Assembly (NCBI GenBank): GCA_009784575.1
Contig: WRBK01000004.1
Coordinates: forward strand, 39,566-103,565
Direction of reading: 5' to 3'
DNA length: 64,000 nt
DNA from: Defluviitaleaceae bacterium
GTDB taxonomy: Bacteria; Bacillota; Clostridia; Lachnospirales; WRAX01
Part shown: positions 7,873 to 17,411 of the stretch, piece by piece
How the letters are laid out: every line of letters begins with the position of its first letter
How positions within the stretch are numbered: the stretch's first letter is position 1
Notes under the pieces: model-generated
Database searches by the model: none
What the model saw: the letters and a program-made list of their open reading frames with translations, nothing else
What the model was told of the DNA's origin: nothing
Made by a program: the position numbers and the translations under genes

Positions 7873-8807
7873 TGCGGCTCAAAATCAAGCAACTAGAAAT
7901 ATCGCGCGAAAAGCGGCTTATCTGTATTAGTGATATACATGGCGAATTGGATTTGTTTAAGAGGTTGCTTGAAAAAGTCGAATTTTGCGATAATGACACA
8001 TTGGTTTTGCTAGGTGATTTGTTTTTGAAGGGTAGCCAGCCTAGGGAATGTCTTAAATATATTATCGAGCTGGCAAAACGGTCGAATGTACATGTTTTGA
8101 GAGGTAACTGCGATTGGGATTACCACAATTACCTTGATGAACTTGATAAGGCTTGGCTAGAAGAACTGCCGCATATCATCGAATCTGATGAGTTTGTCTT
8201 TGTTCATGCGGGAATAGAGTCTGCGGATTTGCAAAAGCAAGACCCTGCTTTCTGTATGAGAAATGATGCGTTTTTGGAGAGTTATAACGGCATATTCTTT
8301 GAAAAATGGGTAGTGGTTGGGCATTGGCCTAACATTAATTACTGTCATGATATCCCATGCGATAACCCTATTATCAACCGTGATAAGCGCATTATTGCTA
8401 TAGATGGTGGTATAGTTGTGAAAGATACTGGTCAACTAAACGCTTTTATTGCGGATAGCTTTGGGTTTTCTTGGATGTATGCCGATAAACTGCCAGTTAT
8501 GACTGCGAACCGAGCACAAGACCAAGGCACGGGAACATTAAATATAGGGTGGCTTAATCGCTTTGTTGACATAGTGGAAGATGGCGAGGAATTTAGTTTC
8601 GTACATCATAAGGCTAGTGGCAAGAAATTGCATGTACCGACAAATAAAATATGGCAGGACGATGAGGGTAATATGTGCGTAGGCTCTATGGCTACTGACA
8701 ATTGGCTTGCCATAAGCGAGGGTGATGTAATTTCCATAGTTGAAACTTTTTCTGACAGAATATATGCAAAAAAAGATGGAATATCGGGTTGGATATGGAA
8801 TGATTAG
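7872..8807 (+). CDS. Calcineurin-like metallophosphoesterase in the fatty acid operon
   Basis: 311 residues. The N-terminal ~210 residues form a PPP/ApaH-like metallophosphoesterase: DIHGE (about 21-25), GDLFLKG (about 48-54), RGNCDW (about 79-84; the usual GNHD/E has Cys in place of His), FVHAGI and VVGHWP. The remaining ~100 residues resemble a small beta/SH3-like domain ending GISGWIWND. No signal peptide or membrane helix. Its ATG shares a base with the fabG stop and fabF follows after 18 bases, so it is embedded in the operon at a place where acpP often lies. The substrate is unknown; a phosphoprotein, a dinucleotide or an ACP-related phosphate are all only possible. Confidence 0.75.
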   Translation: MRLKIKQLEISREKRLICISDIHGELDLFKRLLEKVEFCDNDTLVLLGDLFLKGSQPRECLKYIIELAKRSNVHVLRGNCDWDYHNYLDELDKAWLEELPHIIESDEFVFVHAGIESADLQKQDPAFCMRNDAFLESYNGIFFEKWVVVGHWPNINYCHDIPCDNPIINRDKRIIAIDGGIVVKDTGQLNAFIADSFGFSWMYADKLPVMTANRAQDQGTGTLNIGWLNRFVDIVEDGEEFSFVHHKASGKKLHVPTNKIWQDDEGNMCVGSMATDNWLAISEGDVISIVETFSDRIYAKKDGISGWIWND

Positions 8808-8825
8808 CAAGGAGGAGAAAATTTT

Positions 8826-10064
8826 ATGAAACACAGAGTTGTTGTTACGGGGATGGGGGTTATTTCTTCCATCGGGCAAGATATACCGACTTTTACAGAT
8901 AATTTGCGCAATGGCGTGATTGGAATTAAGCCAATAACGAAGGTTCAAGTGCCAGAATCGCCTGTGAAACTAGCTTCTGAGGTGCAAGACTATGACCCAG
9001 AGCCAGAGATAGCAAAAAAAGATGCAAAACGCATGGATACCTTCACGCAATACGCGCTTTCTGCTGCGGCGCAGGCTATGGAACAAAGCGGGCTAGACCT
9101 TGACAATATTGATAAAAAGCGGCTTGGGGTTATTATTGGCACGGGCATTGGCGGCATGGAAACTTTTGAGACCGAAGTTGTTAAGATGTACGAAAAAGGT
9201 GGCATACGCATTGCGCCTCTGTTTATCCCTATGATGATAGGCAATATGGCGGCGGGCATGGTTGCCATACGCTATGGTGCAAAGGGTGTTTGCACAAATG
9301 TTGTGACTGCTTGTGCCAGCTCTAGTAATACTATTGGTGAAGCTTTTCGCAGTATACGTCATGGTTACAGTGATGTGATAATAGCGGGCGGTACGGAAGC
9401 GACAGTTACAAGAGCGACAGTTGCTGGCTTTAATGCGTTAAAGGCTATTAGCCAAGCTGACGACCCTCTGAGAGCATCCATACCATTTGATGCTGAACGC
9501 AATGGCTTTATACTTGGCGAAGGTGCGGGAATCCTTGTTTTGGAGAATTACGAAAAAGCCAAGGCGCGCGGTGCGAAGATTTTAGCGGAGATTGTGGGAT
9601 ATGGAACAAATTGTGATGCACATCACATGACTGCGCCAACGCCTGATGGGCAAGGTGCGGCAGATTGCATGACATTAGCCGTGGAAGATGCAGAATTAGA
9701 CCCGACAGCAATTGACTATATCAATGCCCATGGTACAAGCACGCCTCTTAATGATGCGGCAGAAACAGCGGCGATAAAGCGTGCCTTTGGCACACATGCG
9801 GTAAATCTTTTAGTTAGCTCTACAAAGTCGCAGATAGGGCATTTGCTTGGTGCGGCAGGGGCTGTGGAGGCTATAGCCACGATATCTGCCATGCTGGAGG
9901 GTTTTGTGCCGCCAACCATGGGACTTAAAAAACCAGACCCCGAATGTGACCTTAATTATGTACCAAATGCGGCTATTGATAAACAAATAAATTATGCATT
10001 GTCCAACAACTTTGGCTTTGGCGGACATAATGCTACTATATGTATTAAGAGATGGGAGGAATAA
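8826..10064 (+). CDS. fabF: 3-oxoacyl-ACP synthase II (KAS II)
   Basis: Elongating condensing enzyme. 412 residues with the thiolase-fold Cys-His-His triad: Cys163 in TACASSSNT, His in NAHGTSTPLND and His in GHLLGAAGAVE. Begins KHRVVVTGMGVISS, typical of FabF. ATG at 8826 with AAGGAGGAG upstream. Two bases separate its stop from the accB ATG. Confidence 0.95.
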   Translation: MKHRVVVTGMGVISSIGQDIPTFTDNLRNGVIGIKPITKVQVPESPVKLASEVQDYDPEPEIAKKDAKRMDTFTQYALSAAAQAMEQSGLDLDNIDKKRLGVIIGTGIGGMETFETEVVKMYEKGGIRIAPLFIPMMIGNMAAGMVAIRYGAKGVCTNVVTACASSSNTIGEAFRSIRHGYSDVIIAGGTEATVTRATVAGFNALKAISQADDPLRASIPFDAERNGFILGEGAGILVLENYEKAKARGAKILAEIVGYGTNCDAHHMTAPTPDGQGAADCMTLAVEDAELDPTAIDYINAHGTSTPLNDAAETAAIKRAFGTHAVNLLVSSTKSQIGHLLGAAGAVEAIATISAMLEGFVPPTMGLKKPDPECDLNYVPNAAIDKQINYALSNNFGFGGHNATICIKRWEE

Positions 10065-10066
10065 TT

Positions 10067-10558
10067 ATGAATTTTAAAGAAATTATGGAGCTAACACAAT
10101 GGGTAGAAAAATCTGCCTTTACGACATATTCGCTTAGTGTGGGTGCGATTCATCTTAATATGAGCAAGCAAGCGGCGAGCTACCCTATATATCCACCTAT
10201 TGCCGCGCCTGTGGCAACACCTATAACCATGCCTGCACCGCAACCACCTATAGATGTACAAATACCAACAGTATCAGCTTCTCAGACTGAAGAAGCTCCG
10301 AAAGCTCAGTCATCATCGGCAGGGCATGTTGTGGCATCACCAATTGTAGGGACTTTCTATGATAGGTCAAACCCTGAAAGCAAGCCTTTTGTGTCTGTTG
10401 GGCAAAGTGTAAAGAAAGGCGATGTGCTGTGTATACTTGAGGCAATGAAGATAATGAATGAGATAACAGCGGATGTGGATGGTGTTGTTTCTGAAATTCT
10501 TGTGAAAAACGGAGATATGGTAGAAGCTAGGCAGTCATTATTTAATATAGAGGTATAA
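10067..10558 (+). CDS. accB: Biotin carboxyl carrier protein of acetyl-CoA carboxylase
   Basis: 163-residue BCCP. Helical N-terminus (about 1-35), a proline/alanine-rich flexible linker (about 45-85) and a C-terminal biotinyl domain with the biotinylation motif EAMKIMNEI, whose Lys receives biotin and swings between AccC and AccDA. The start is ATG 10067 with GGGAGG upstream; an earlier in-frame ATG at 10052 lies inside fabF and adds five unsupported residues. The biotin ligase is not in this window. Confidence 0.93.
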   Translation: MNFKEIMELTQWVEKSAFTTYSLSVGAIHLNMSKQAASYPIYPPIAAPVATPITMPAPQPPIDVQIPTVSASQTEEAPKAQSSSAGHVVASPIVGTFYDRSNPESKPFVSVGQSVKKGDVLCILEAMKIMNEITADVDGVVSEILVKNGDMVEARQSLFNIEV

Positions 10559-10559
10559 T

Positions 10560-10979
10560 ATGGAAATTAATGAAATTATGCAGATTATCCCGCATAGACC
10601 ACCATTTTTACTGATAGACCGAGTGGTGGAGATGGTAGCTGGTAAGCGCGTGGTTGCTATTAAAAATGTGACTATGAATGAGCCGTATTTTGTGGGACAT
10701 TTTCCGCAAGAGCCTGTTATGCCTGGGGTTCTCATTATTGAGTCTATGGCGCAAGCGGGAGCGGTTGCTCTATTATCCATGCCTGAATATGTAGGCAAAA
10801 TAGCATATTTTGGAGCTATAGATAATGCGAAATTCCGCCGCAAGGTTGTGCCTGGTGATACATTGCGCTTAGAAGTTGAGTTTGTAAAACTAAAAAAATC
10901 TGCGGGAATTGGCAAAGCGGTGGCTTATGTGGGCGACACCAAAGCGGCAGAGGCAGAGCTAACATTCCTAATTGGTTGA
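10560..10979 (+). CDS. fabZ: 3-hydroxyacyl-ACP dehydratase
   Basis: Hot-dog fold dehydratase, 139 residues, converting 3-hydroxyacyl-ACP to trans-2-enoyl-ACP. HRPPFLLIDRV near the N-terminus and the catalytic His in VGHFPQEPVMPGVLIIE, with the acidic partner downstream, are diagnostic for FabZ. It starts one base after the accB stop. Placement between accB and accC is common in Firmicute fab clusters. Confidence 0.94.
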   Translation: MEINEIMQIIPHRPPFLLIDRVVEMVAGKRVVAIKNVTMNEPYFVGHFPQEPVMPGVLIIESMAQAGAVALLSMPEYVGKIAYFGAIDNAKFRRKVVPGDTLRLEVEFVKLKKSAGIGKAVAYVGDTKAAEAELTFLIG

Positions 10980-11003
10980 TACTAAAAGTTTATGAGGTGA
11001 GAT

Positions 11004-12329
11004 ATGTTTAGCAAAATATTGATAGCAAACCGCGGCGAAATAGCCGTGCGCGTGATACGCGCCTGCAAGGAGCTTGGAATAGCTACTGTAGCTGTGTTTT
11101 CGGAAGCAGACAGACATGCCCTGCATGTGCAAATGGCAGACCAAGCTGTATGTGTGGGTGATTCCCCTAGTAAAGACAGCTACCTAAACATGCAAAATGT
11201 AATATCTGCGGCGATTTTGACCAAAGCAGAAGCAATACATCCTGGCTTTGGCTTTTTATCTGAAAACACTACATTTGCTAGTATGTGTGAGGATTGCAAT
11301 ATAAAATTCATAGGTCCATCTGCGGCGGCGATTGATGCTATGGGCAATAAAGCCAATGCGCGTGACGTTATGAAAGCAGCTGGGGTGCCTGTTATCCCTG
11401 GTAGTGACGGTACTGTGGATAGCATGGAACAAGCTTTAGAATTTGCGGAAAAATATGGATACCCTGTGTTGTTGAAGGCATCTGCTGGCGGTGGCGGTAA
11501 GGGCATACGCCGCTGTAATAATGCAGAAGAATTGAAGAAGGGCTATGAAGCTGCAAAAAGTGAAGCTCGCCTAGCTTTTTCGGATGATTCTATATATATG
11601 GAAAAAGCCATTATCAATGCGCGGCACATAGAGGTGCAGGTTATTGGAGATGAACATGGTAATATTATACATCTAGGTGAGCGTGAATGCTCCATGCAAA
11701 TTCGTAATCAAAAGGTGCTGGAGGAAGCCCCATCGCCTGTTTTATCGCCAGAGATGCGTAAAAAATTCGGTGATGCGGCTATTTTGGCGGCTAAAGCTTG
11801 CGACTACAAAAATGCGGGTACGCTAGAGTTTCTGCTAGATGCAAATGGTAAAGACTTCTATTTTATGGAGATGAATACCAGAATACAGGTGGAACACCCT
11901 ATAACAGAGATGATTACAAATTTTGACATTGTGAAAGAACAGATATCCATAGCGGCGGGCAATAAGTTATCAATAAAACAAGAAGATGTGGAAATAAATG
12001 GTCATTCTATAGAATGCCGTATAAACGCGCAAACAACAGGACTTATAGACTATATGTTTTTGCCTGCGGGTTGTTTGGGTATTCGCGTTGATAGCGGAAT
12101 TTATGCGGGCTATACCATGCCGCCATTTTATGACAGTATGGTTGCAAAAGTTATTAGCCACGGCAAAGACCGCAATGAGGCTATAGCCAAGATGAAGCGT
12201 GCGCTAGATGAACTTGTGATAAATGGTATTGAAACAAATATCGATGTTCAGCATCAGATACTCGAGAATGAGGATTTTCTTAATGGAGAGTATTATACAA
12301 CAACTTTGACACAAATGCTGGGATTGTAG
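11004..12329 (+). CDS. accC: Biotin carboxylase of acetyl-CoA carboxylase
   Basis: ATP-grasp enzyme that carboxylates biotin on AccB with bicarbonate and ATP. 441 residues, normal for AccC. Starts KILIANRGEIAVRVIRACKE; the Gly-rich ATP loop SAGGGGKGIRR (about 161-171), HIEVQVIGDEHGN, EMNTRIQVEHPITE and the C-terminal biotin carboxylase domain are all visible. A GAGGTGAG site precedes ATG 11004. Confidence 0.95.
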   Translation: MFSKILIANRGEIAVRVIRACKELGIATVAVFSEADRHALHVQMADQAVCVGDSPSKDSYLNMQNVISAAILTKAEAIHPGFGFLSENTTFASMCEDCNIKFIGPSAAAIDAMGNKANARDVMKAAGVPVIPGSDGTVDSMEQALEFAEKYGYPVLLKASAGGGGKGIRRCNNAEELKKGYEAAKSEARLAFSDDSIYMEKAIINARHIEVQVIGDEHGNIIHLGERECSMQIRNQKVLEEAPSPVLSPEMRKKFGDAAILAAKACDYKNAGTLEFLLDANGKDFYFMEMNTRIQVEHPITEMITNFDIVKEQISIAAGNKLSIKQEDVEINGHSIECRINAQTTGLIDYMFLPAGCLGIRVDSGIYAGYTMPPFYDSMVAKVISHGKDRNEAIAKMKRALDELVINGIETNIDVQHQILENEDFLNGEYYTTTLTQMLGL

Positions 12330-12341
12330 GGGGCGTAGTGC

Positions 12342-14030
12342 ATGAATCTTTTTAACCGCAAAAAATATGTTACTTTGCCGCAAACTAACTTTACCATTGA
12401 GCCTAGTGTACCAGACGGCATGTGGGCGCAGTGCAAAAAATGTGATAAAACCATATACAATCGACAACTGGGCATATATAAGATATGCCCGGCTTGCGGT
12501 GCGCATTTTCGCATATCTGCACCTGAGATGCTTTCTATTGTAACGGATGAGGGCAGCTTTGATGAGCGTGATGCCGATTTAGTGCCTGAAAATCCTATAA
12601 ACTATCCTGATTATGTATCTAAAATTGCAAAATTGGGGGAAACTTTGGATGTAAAAGAGGCTGTGGTATCAGGGAGATGTACTATTAATGGCATAGAAAC
12701 CATGATATGCATTATGGATAATCGCTTTATCATGGGCTCTATGGGTTCTGTGGTGGGCGAGAAGATTACGCGTGCCTTTGAAGAGGCCATCGAAAACCGC
12801 TTACCCGTCATTGTCTTTACGGCATCTGGCGGTGCGCGTATGCAAGAGGGCATTGTATCTTTGATGCAGATGGGCAAAGTTAGTGCCGCTGTGAAACGTC
12901 ACAGCGATGCAGGGTTGCTATATATTAGCGTGCTAACAGACCCGACAACGGGTGGCGTAACGGCTAGCTATGCCATGCAGGCTGACATTATATTAGCTGA
13001 ACCTAGCGCACTGGTAGGCTTTGCGGGGCGGCGCGTTATAGAGCAGACTATGAAACAAACCTTGCCTGATGATTTTCAGAGTGCAGAGTTTGTGCTAGAG
13101 CATGGTTTCATTGACAAAATTGTTCCTCGTAACCAGATGCGTGACACTTTAGCGAGCATTTTGTGCCTACATGCTACCAAACATACCGCATCTGCCACAA
13201 TCACAATACCGAAAGTTGAACATTATTGTGGTAGCGAAACAATAGAGCCATCCGAAGCTGTCGAAATTTCCCGAAAAATATCGCGCCCAACGTCCAAGGA
13301 TATTATTGGCATTATTTTAACTGATTTTATTGAGTTTCATGGCGACCGTAACTTTCGCGACGACACGGCGGTTGTAGGTGGTGTGGGATATCTTAATGGT
13401 ATGCCTGTCACGGTAGTTGGCACACAAAAAGGGCGCAATCTTGAAGAAAATGTGGCAAATAATTTTGGTCAACCTCATCCTGAGGGTTATCGTAAAGCTT
13501 TGCGCCTTATGAAGCAAGCCGAAAAATTTGGCCGCCCTGTAATTTCTCTTGTAAACACATCTGGCGCGTATTGCGCTACTGGTGCGGAAGAACGCGGGCA
13601 GGGTGAAGCAATAGCGCAAAATCTTTTGCAAATGTCGGGGTTGCAAGTTCCGATAATAACTGTTATAGTAGGAGAGGGCGGTAGCGGTGGTGCATTAGCA
13701 CTTGCTGTGGCAGACCAAGTGTATATGTTTGAATACTCCATGTATTCGATATTGTCGCCAGAGGGCTTTGCGAGTATATTATGGAAAGATGCAAAACGCG
13801 CAAAAGAAGCCGCCGCTGTAATGAAGTTACGCCCTATAGACCTGCTTGGTCTACAGATTATTGAAGGAATAATACCAGAAGTGGCAGGTGGTTTTGATAA
13901 TGACGTATCCTTTTCGCTTGATTATTTAAAGAGACTACTGATACATGAATTTTCTGCGCTGCTACAACTGACGACTCAGGAGATGTTAGACAAAAGATAT
14001 GAAAGATTTAGAAAATTTGGGGCATACTGA
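12342..14030 (+). CDS. accDA: Fused acetyl-CoA carboxylase carboxyltransferase (beta + alpha)
   Basis: 562 residues in which AccD and AccA are one continuous chain. The N-terminal half carries the AccD zinc ribbon (CKKC at about 27-30 and CPAC at about 46-49) and the crotonase-like core with [10 protein letters not shown] and [15 protein letters not shown]. After about residue 290 it becomes AccA, with [39 protein letters not shown] and [15 protein letters not shown]. There is no stop, frameshift or internal ribosome site at the junction, so the fusion looks genuine. It moves carboxyl from biotin to acetyl-CoA. Its end overlaps rnr by 32 bases. Confidence 0.93.
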   Translation: MNLFNRKKYVTLPQTNFTIEPSVPDGMWAQCKKCDKTIYNRQLGIYKICPACGAHFRISAPEMLSIVTDEGSFDERDADLVPENPINYPDYVSKIAKLGETLDVKEAVVSGRCTINGIETMICIMDNRFIMGSMGSVVGEKITRAFEEAIENRLPVIVFTASGGARMQEGIVSLMQMGKVSAAVKRHSDAGLLYISVLTDPTTGGVTASYAMQADIILAEPSALVGFAGRRVIEQTMKQTLPDDFQSAEFVLEHGFIDKIVPRNQMRDTLASILCLHATKHTASATITIPKVEHYCGSETIEPSEAVEISRKISRPTSKDIIGIILTDFIEFHGDRNFRDDTAVVGGVGYLNGMPVTVVGTQKGRNLEENVANNFGQPHPEGYRKALRLMKQAEKFGRPVISLVNTSGAYCATGAEERGQGEAIAQNLLQMSGLQVPIITVIVGEGGSGGALALAVADQVYMFEYSMYSILSPEGFASILWKDAKRAKEAAAVMKLRPIDLLGLQIIEGIIPEVAGGFDNDVSFSLDYLKRLLIHEFSALLQLTTQEMLDKRYERFRKFGAY

Positions 14031-16131
14031 TGTCCAAGCTAAAAAGGCTAAACTTGTGGAATTTATAAATTCCAAAGAGTATAGCCCGATGACACCCGAT
14101 GATATGATATTTTTGCTAGATGTGCCGCCTAGGGATGTCGATTTGTTTCGTCGGCTTTTAGACGAAATTGTTGACGAAGGCGGCGCGTTTTTTTCACGCA
14201 AAAACCGCGTGCTTTCATTAGAACAGGCTGATTTGGTGACTGGGATTTATGAGCGTCACCCAAGAGGCTTTGGTTTTGTAATTTTGGGAGATGGCGAAGA
14301 TATTTTTATTAGTGGTTCTTTTTCGGGCGCGGCTATACATGGCGATAGGGTGCTTTGTCGCGTAACAGAGCGCAGGAGAACAAGGTCTGAAGGTGTGATT
14401 GAACGTGTATTGCAAAGGAAACGGCGGACTGTGGTTGGCACATATCGCGATGGCTTTGTAATGCCTACAGACAAGCGGTTGCCGAAGGTTTCTGTAGTGC
14501 GAAGGGACAGGCATAAAATTAAAAGCGGGCAAACAGTTATGCTCAATTTAACAAAAGGTTTGAAAGAAACGGAACATAGCGGCTCGATAGCTGAAGTTCT
14601 GGGGAATATGCATGATATAGGCATGGATGTGCTGACAATTGTGCTTGGGCATGAGATTCCGCATGAATTCCCTAAAAATGTGCTAAAAGCGGCAGATGAA
14701 ACGCCAGAGGTTGTGACGGATGCTGATATGAAAGGTCGTCGTGATTTTCGTGACCTGCTAACTGTAACCATTGATGGCTCTGACACAAAAGATATTGATG
14801 ACGCTGTGTCCATTGAAATGTTGGACAATGGTATTTTTCGTCTTTATGTTCATATTGCGGATGTAAACCATTATGTACCTGTGGGGTCTGCCATGTGGAA
14901 AGAAGCTCTGCGGCGCGGCACGAGCGTATATCTTGCTGACCGCGTGATACCTATGTTGCCCAAGCGGCTTTCAAATGGCATATGCTCGCTTAATCCGCGC
15001 GTGGACAGGCTTGCGCTTACATGCATGATGGATTTTGATGCCAAGGGTGATGTAGTTAATCACGAAATATGCGAGTCCGTGATACATTCCAATGATGCTG
15101 TGACATACGAGAACCTAGCGGATATGTTGGAAAATCCTAAATCATCACATATTGTACAATATGCTGAATACATGCCCATGTTCCAAAACATGGAGAAACT
15201 AGCAAAGATATTGAAAGAAAGACGGCTAAAACAAGGTGCTATGGAATTTGACTTTCCAGAGGCAAAGATTGTGGTAGATGCGCACGGTCGCGCCATTGAT
15301 GTTGTAAAGAGGGATAGAAGCACGGCTACATCAATCATAGAAGAGTTTATGGTAGCGGCAAATGAGGTGGTGTCCACAGAATATCATTGGCTTGATATGC
15401 CATTTATTTATAGAACACATGAAGAGCCGGACCGCGAGAAAATAGAGGCTTTGATGAGTTTTATAAGTAATTTTGGCTATAGCTTACGCGGCACTGTAGC
15501 ACGCACAAAATCTCTGCAAAATCTGCTAGAGCGCATAGAGGGAAAGCCAGAGGCTATGCTGATATCCAAACAAGTGCTACGCAGCATGAAGCAAGCGAGG
15601 TATGCTTCCGTAGCTCTAGGGCATTTTGGGCTTGCAAAGCAGTTTTACAGCCATTTTACCTCTCCTATACGCCGCTTTCCAGACCTTGCTATACACGCCA
15701 TCATAAAGGCGAATATTGCAGGCAGAATTAATGCTAAAAGTATCAAAGAATTTACGAATAAGCTGCCTGATATCTGCATAAAATGCTCCGAAAATGAACG
15801 CAGAGCAGATGCCGCACAGCGTGACGTGGAAGACCTAAAGAAAGTGGAATATATGGCGGATAAGGTTGGGCAAAGTTTTAAAGGTATAATTTCACATGTG
15901 ACAGGGCGTGGCTTTTTTGTGGAGCTACCTAACACTGTGGAGGGCTTTGTGGATGCCTCAACGCTTATGGATGATTTCTATGTCTTTTTTGAAGGGCAAA
16001 GTGCCATGGTCGGTGAGCGCACAGGTAAAACATTTAGGATAGGCGATGCTGTAAAGATAATTGTTACAAAAGCTGATATGGATATGCGTAGGCTAGATTT
16101 TGAAATACATGACAAAAAGCGCAAAGGTTAA
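13999..16131 (+). CDS. rnr: Ribonuclease R
   Basis: 3'-5' processive exoribonuclease of the RNB family, acting on structured RNA and in trans-translation. 710 residues. Order: short winged-helix-like N-terminus, two cold-shock/OB domains ([15 protein letters not shown] is the first), RNB catalytic domain with [17 protein letters not shown] (Mg-binding aspartates), [12 protein letters not shown], and a C-terminal S1 domain ([18 protein letters not shown]). The start at 13999 lies inside accDA and lacks a strong ribosome site (CAGGAG is about 16 bases upstream), so coupling to accDA is likely and a slightly later start is possible. It converges on the SDR gene with one base between the stops. 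Confidence 0.92.
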   Translation: MKDLENLGHTDVQAKKAKLVEFINSKEYSPMTPDDMIFLLDVPPRDVDLFRRLLDEIVDEGGAFFSRKNRVLSLEQADLVTGIYERHPRGFGFVILGDGEDIFISGSFSGAAIHGDRVLCRVTERRRTRSEGVIERVLQRKRRTVVGTYRDGFVMPTDKRLPKVSVVRRDRHKIKSGQTVMLNLTKGLKETEHSGSIAEVLGNMHDIGMDVLTIVLGHEIPHEFPKNVLKAADETPEVVTDADMKGRRDFRDLLTVTIDGSDTKDIDDAVSIEMLDNGIFRLYVHIADVNHYVPVGSAMWKEALRRGTSVYLADRVIPMLPKRLSNGICSLNPRVDRLALTCMMDFDAKGDVVNHEICESVIHSNDAVTYENLADMLENPKSSHIVQYAEYMPMFQNMEKLAKILKERRLKQGAMEFDFPEAKIVVDAHGRAIDVVKRDRSTATSIIEEFMVAANEVVSTEYHWLDMPFIYRTHEEPDREKIEALMSFISNFGYSLRGTVARTKSLQNLLERIEGKPEAMLISKQVLRSMKQARYASVALGHFGLAKQFYSHFTSPIRRFPDLAIHAIIKANIAGRINAKSIKEFTNKLPDICIKCSENERRADAAQRDVEDLKKVEYMADKVGQSFKGIISHVTGRGFFVELPNTVEGFVDASTLMDDFYVFFEGQSAMVGERTGKTFRIGDAVKIIVTKADMDMRRLDFEIHDKKRKG

Positions 16132-16132
16132 A

Positions 16133-16906
16133 TTATCTTAACATTGCCTTCGTGATTGGATTTGTGATAAATTCAGGCAGTAACATTGTAGACATCACAA
16201 GCAATTTATTATATGTCCCTGCAACAACACGGGACTTGCCGCGCATCATAGCTCTATAGCCGATGCTTGCTACGGATTCAGGCTTCATCACGAACGCCCT
16301 AAAAAGCAAGGTGTGTTCCATTTTTGCCTTATGAGCAAAAGCAGTGTTTGTTGCGCCTGGGCATAGAGCCGTTACTGTTACGCCAGTCTTCTTTAGCTCC
16401 TCAGATATGCCCTTTGAAACATATAGCACATATGCTTTTGTTGCGCCATATACAGAGCTATTGGGGCAGGGCATAAAGGATGCTGTGGAACCAAGGTTAA
16501 GCACGCGCCCATACCCGTTCTTTACCATGTTAGGGATGAAAAATTTCATCATTTCTGTAGTATGAATAACATGGACTTTTATCATGTCAATTTCATTTGA
16601 TAAGCTGGTTTCTAAAAATGTGCCTCTTTCGTTAAACCCTGCGTTATTAATCAAATACTGAATATTTATGCCGATTTCTTTGGTTTTCTTATAAATCATA
16701 TGAGCGGCATTTTCTTGCTTTAAATCTGCAACAATTGCGTGGATTTCTATGGCATATTTGGTCGAAAGAAAATCTGCTTGTTTGCTTAATTTCTGCAAAT
16801 CCCGTGAAACGAGTATAAGATTGATTCCTTCCTGTGCAAATTTTTCTGATAATGCCCTACCTATGCCACTTGTTGTATCTGTTATTAATGCATATTTATT
16901 AGTCAT
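16133..16906 (-). CDS. Short-chain dehydrogenase/reductase
   Basis: 257-residue classical SDR. The glycine-rich cofactor motif is altered (TDTTSGIGRA in place of TGxxxGIG), but NNAG, the catalytic Ser in NLGSTASF and YGATK are intact, and RD after the second strand (VSRDLQKL) suggests NADP(H). A C-terminal tail with hydrophobic residues resembles DltE/YdfG-type SDRs. I choose ATG 16906 because GGAGG lies 6 bases upstream; an earlier ATG at 16939 lies within merR. Co-transcribed with merR (8-base overlap), so probably an inducible reductase of unknown substrate. Confidence 0.85.
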   Translation of the reverse strand: MTNKYALITDTTSGIGRALSEKFAQEGINLILVSRDLQKLSKQADFLSTKYAIEIHAIVADLKQENAAHMIYKKTKEIGINIQYLINNAGFNERGTFLETSLSNEIDMIKVHVIHTTEMMKFFIPNMVKNGYGRVLNLGSTASFMPCPNSSVYGATKAYVLYVSKGISEELKKTGVTVTALCPGATNTAFAHKAKMEHTLLFRAFVMKPESVASIGYRAMMRGKSRVVAGTYNKLLVMSTMLLPEFITNPITKAMLR

Positions 16907-17260
16907 AATGACCTCCATAAAACTCGATTTTCTTTTCAATTAGCTCTTGTCGATTTTGGAATATTCTAATTCTCCTCGTCAAAAATTTGCTATGTTCTCT
17001 TAGTATGTCACGTTTTTGCGGAATGGATTCTCCACCATCTCTCACTAACAAAGAAACATACTGCTTAATTTTAGCAATCGGCATATCTGTATCGCGCATA
17101 CATCGTATCAAGAAAATCCATTTCACATCGGATTCCAAATACACTTGATGACCAGATTTATTTCTTGCTATGGGAGGCAAAAGCCCCTCTTTTCGTAGTA
17201 ACACAGTTCATCTTTAGTAAAGCCAAGTTTGGCGGTCACCTCACTAGTGTCGTAGCTCAT
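16899..17260 (-). pseudogene. MerR-family regulator, broken by a one-base frameshift
   Basis: From ATG 17260 (AGAGGTGAT upstream) the frame reads MSYDTSEVTAKLGFTKDELC-YYEK and then goes to a stop; from the YYEK point the neighbouring frame continues EGLLPPIARNKSGHQVY and on for about 95 residues to a stop at 16899. Joined, this is a normal ~120-residue MerR regulator (winged helix, then coiled-coil dimer helix). Adding one A to the A4 run at 17190-17193 restores the frame. It could be a real mutation or a sequence error; I see no convincing slippery heptamer for programmed shifting. The operator upstream and the SDR gene downstream are intact. Confidence 0.8.
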
Positions 17261-17281
17261 ATAAATCACCTCTTTAAAATA

Positions 17282-17312
17282 ATTTTACCTCATGGAGCGC
17301 GCACCATGTCAA
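17282..17312 (-). promoter_or_regulatory. MerR-type promoter and operator for merR-SDR
   Basis: On the minus strand TTGACA (17312-17307) and TAAAAT (17287-17282) are separated by 19 bases, the long spacer typical of MerR-activated promoters. The spacer contains a near-perfect 18-bp dyad (17291-17308, CATGG-N8-CCATG with a GCGCGC core), where MerR dimers bind and twist the DNA. It is 22 bases upstream of the merR start, so autoregulation and effector-dependent induction are expected. Confidence 0.82.
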
Positions 17313-17340
17313 GTAAAAAATAAATTTCTGTGATTTTGAT

Positions 17341-17369
17341 TTGCAAACACTCAAAATATGTGCTATAAT
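17341..17369 (+). promoter_or_regulatory. Promoter of ppdK
   Basis: TTGCAA at 17341-17346, 17-base spacer and an extended -10 TGC-TATAAT ending at 17369, about 42 bases before the ppdK start. Confidence 0.75.
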
Positions 17370-17411
17370 GTTGGGGTTGATAGAATTTATACAATTTTTG
17401 GGAGGTAAGAG

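Noticed and set aside
17183..17200. Programmed ribosomal frameshifting in merR
   Set aside because: Only an A4 run is present, with no X-XXY-YYZ heptamer, no downstream pseudoknot and no reason for the family to use it; simple mutation or sequence error is more likely.
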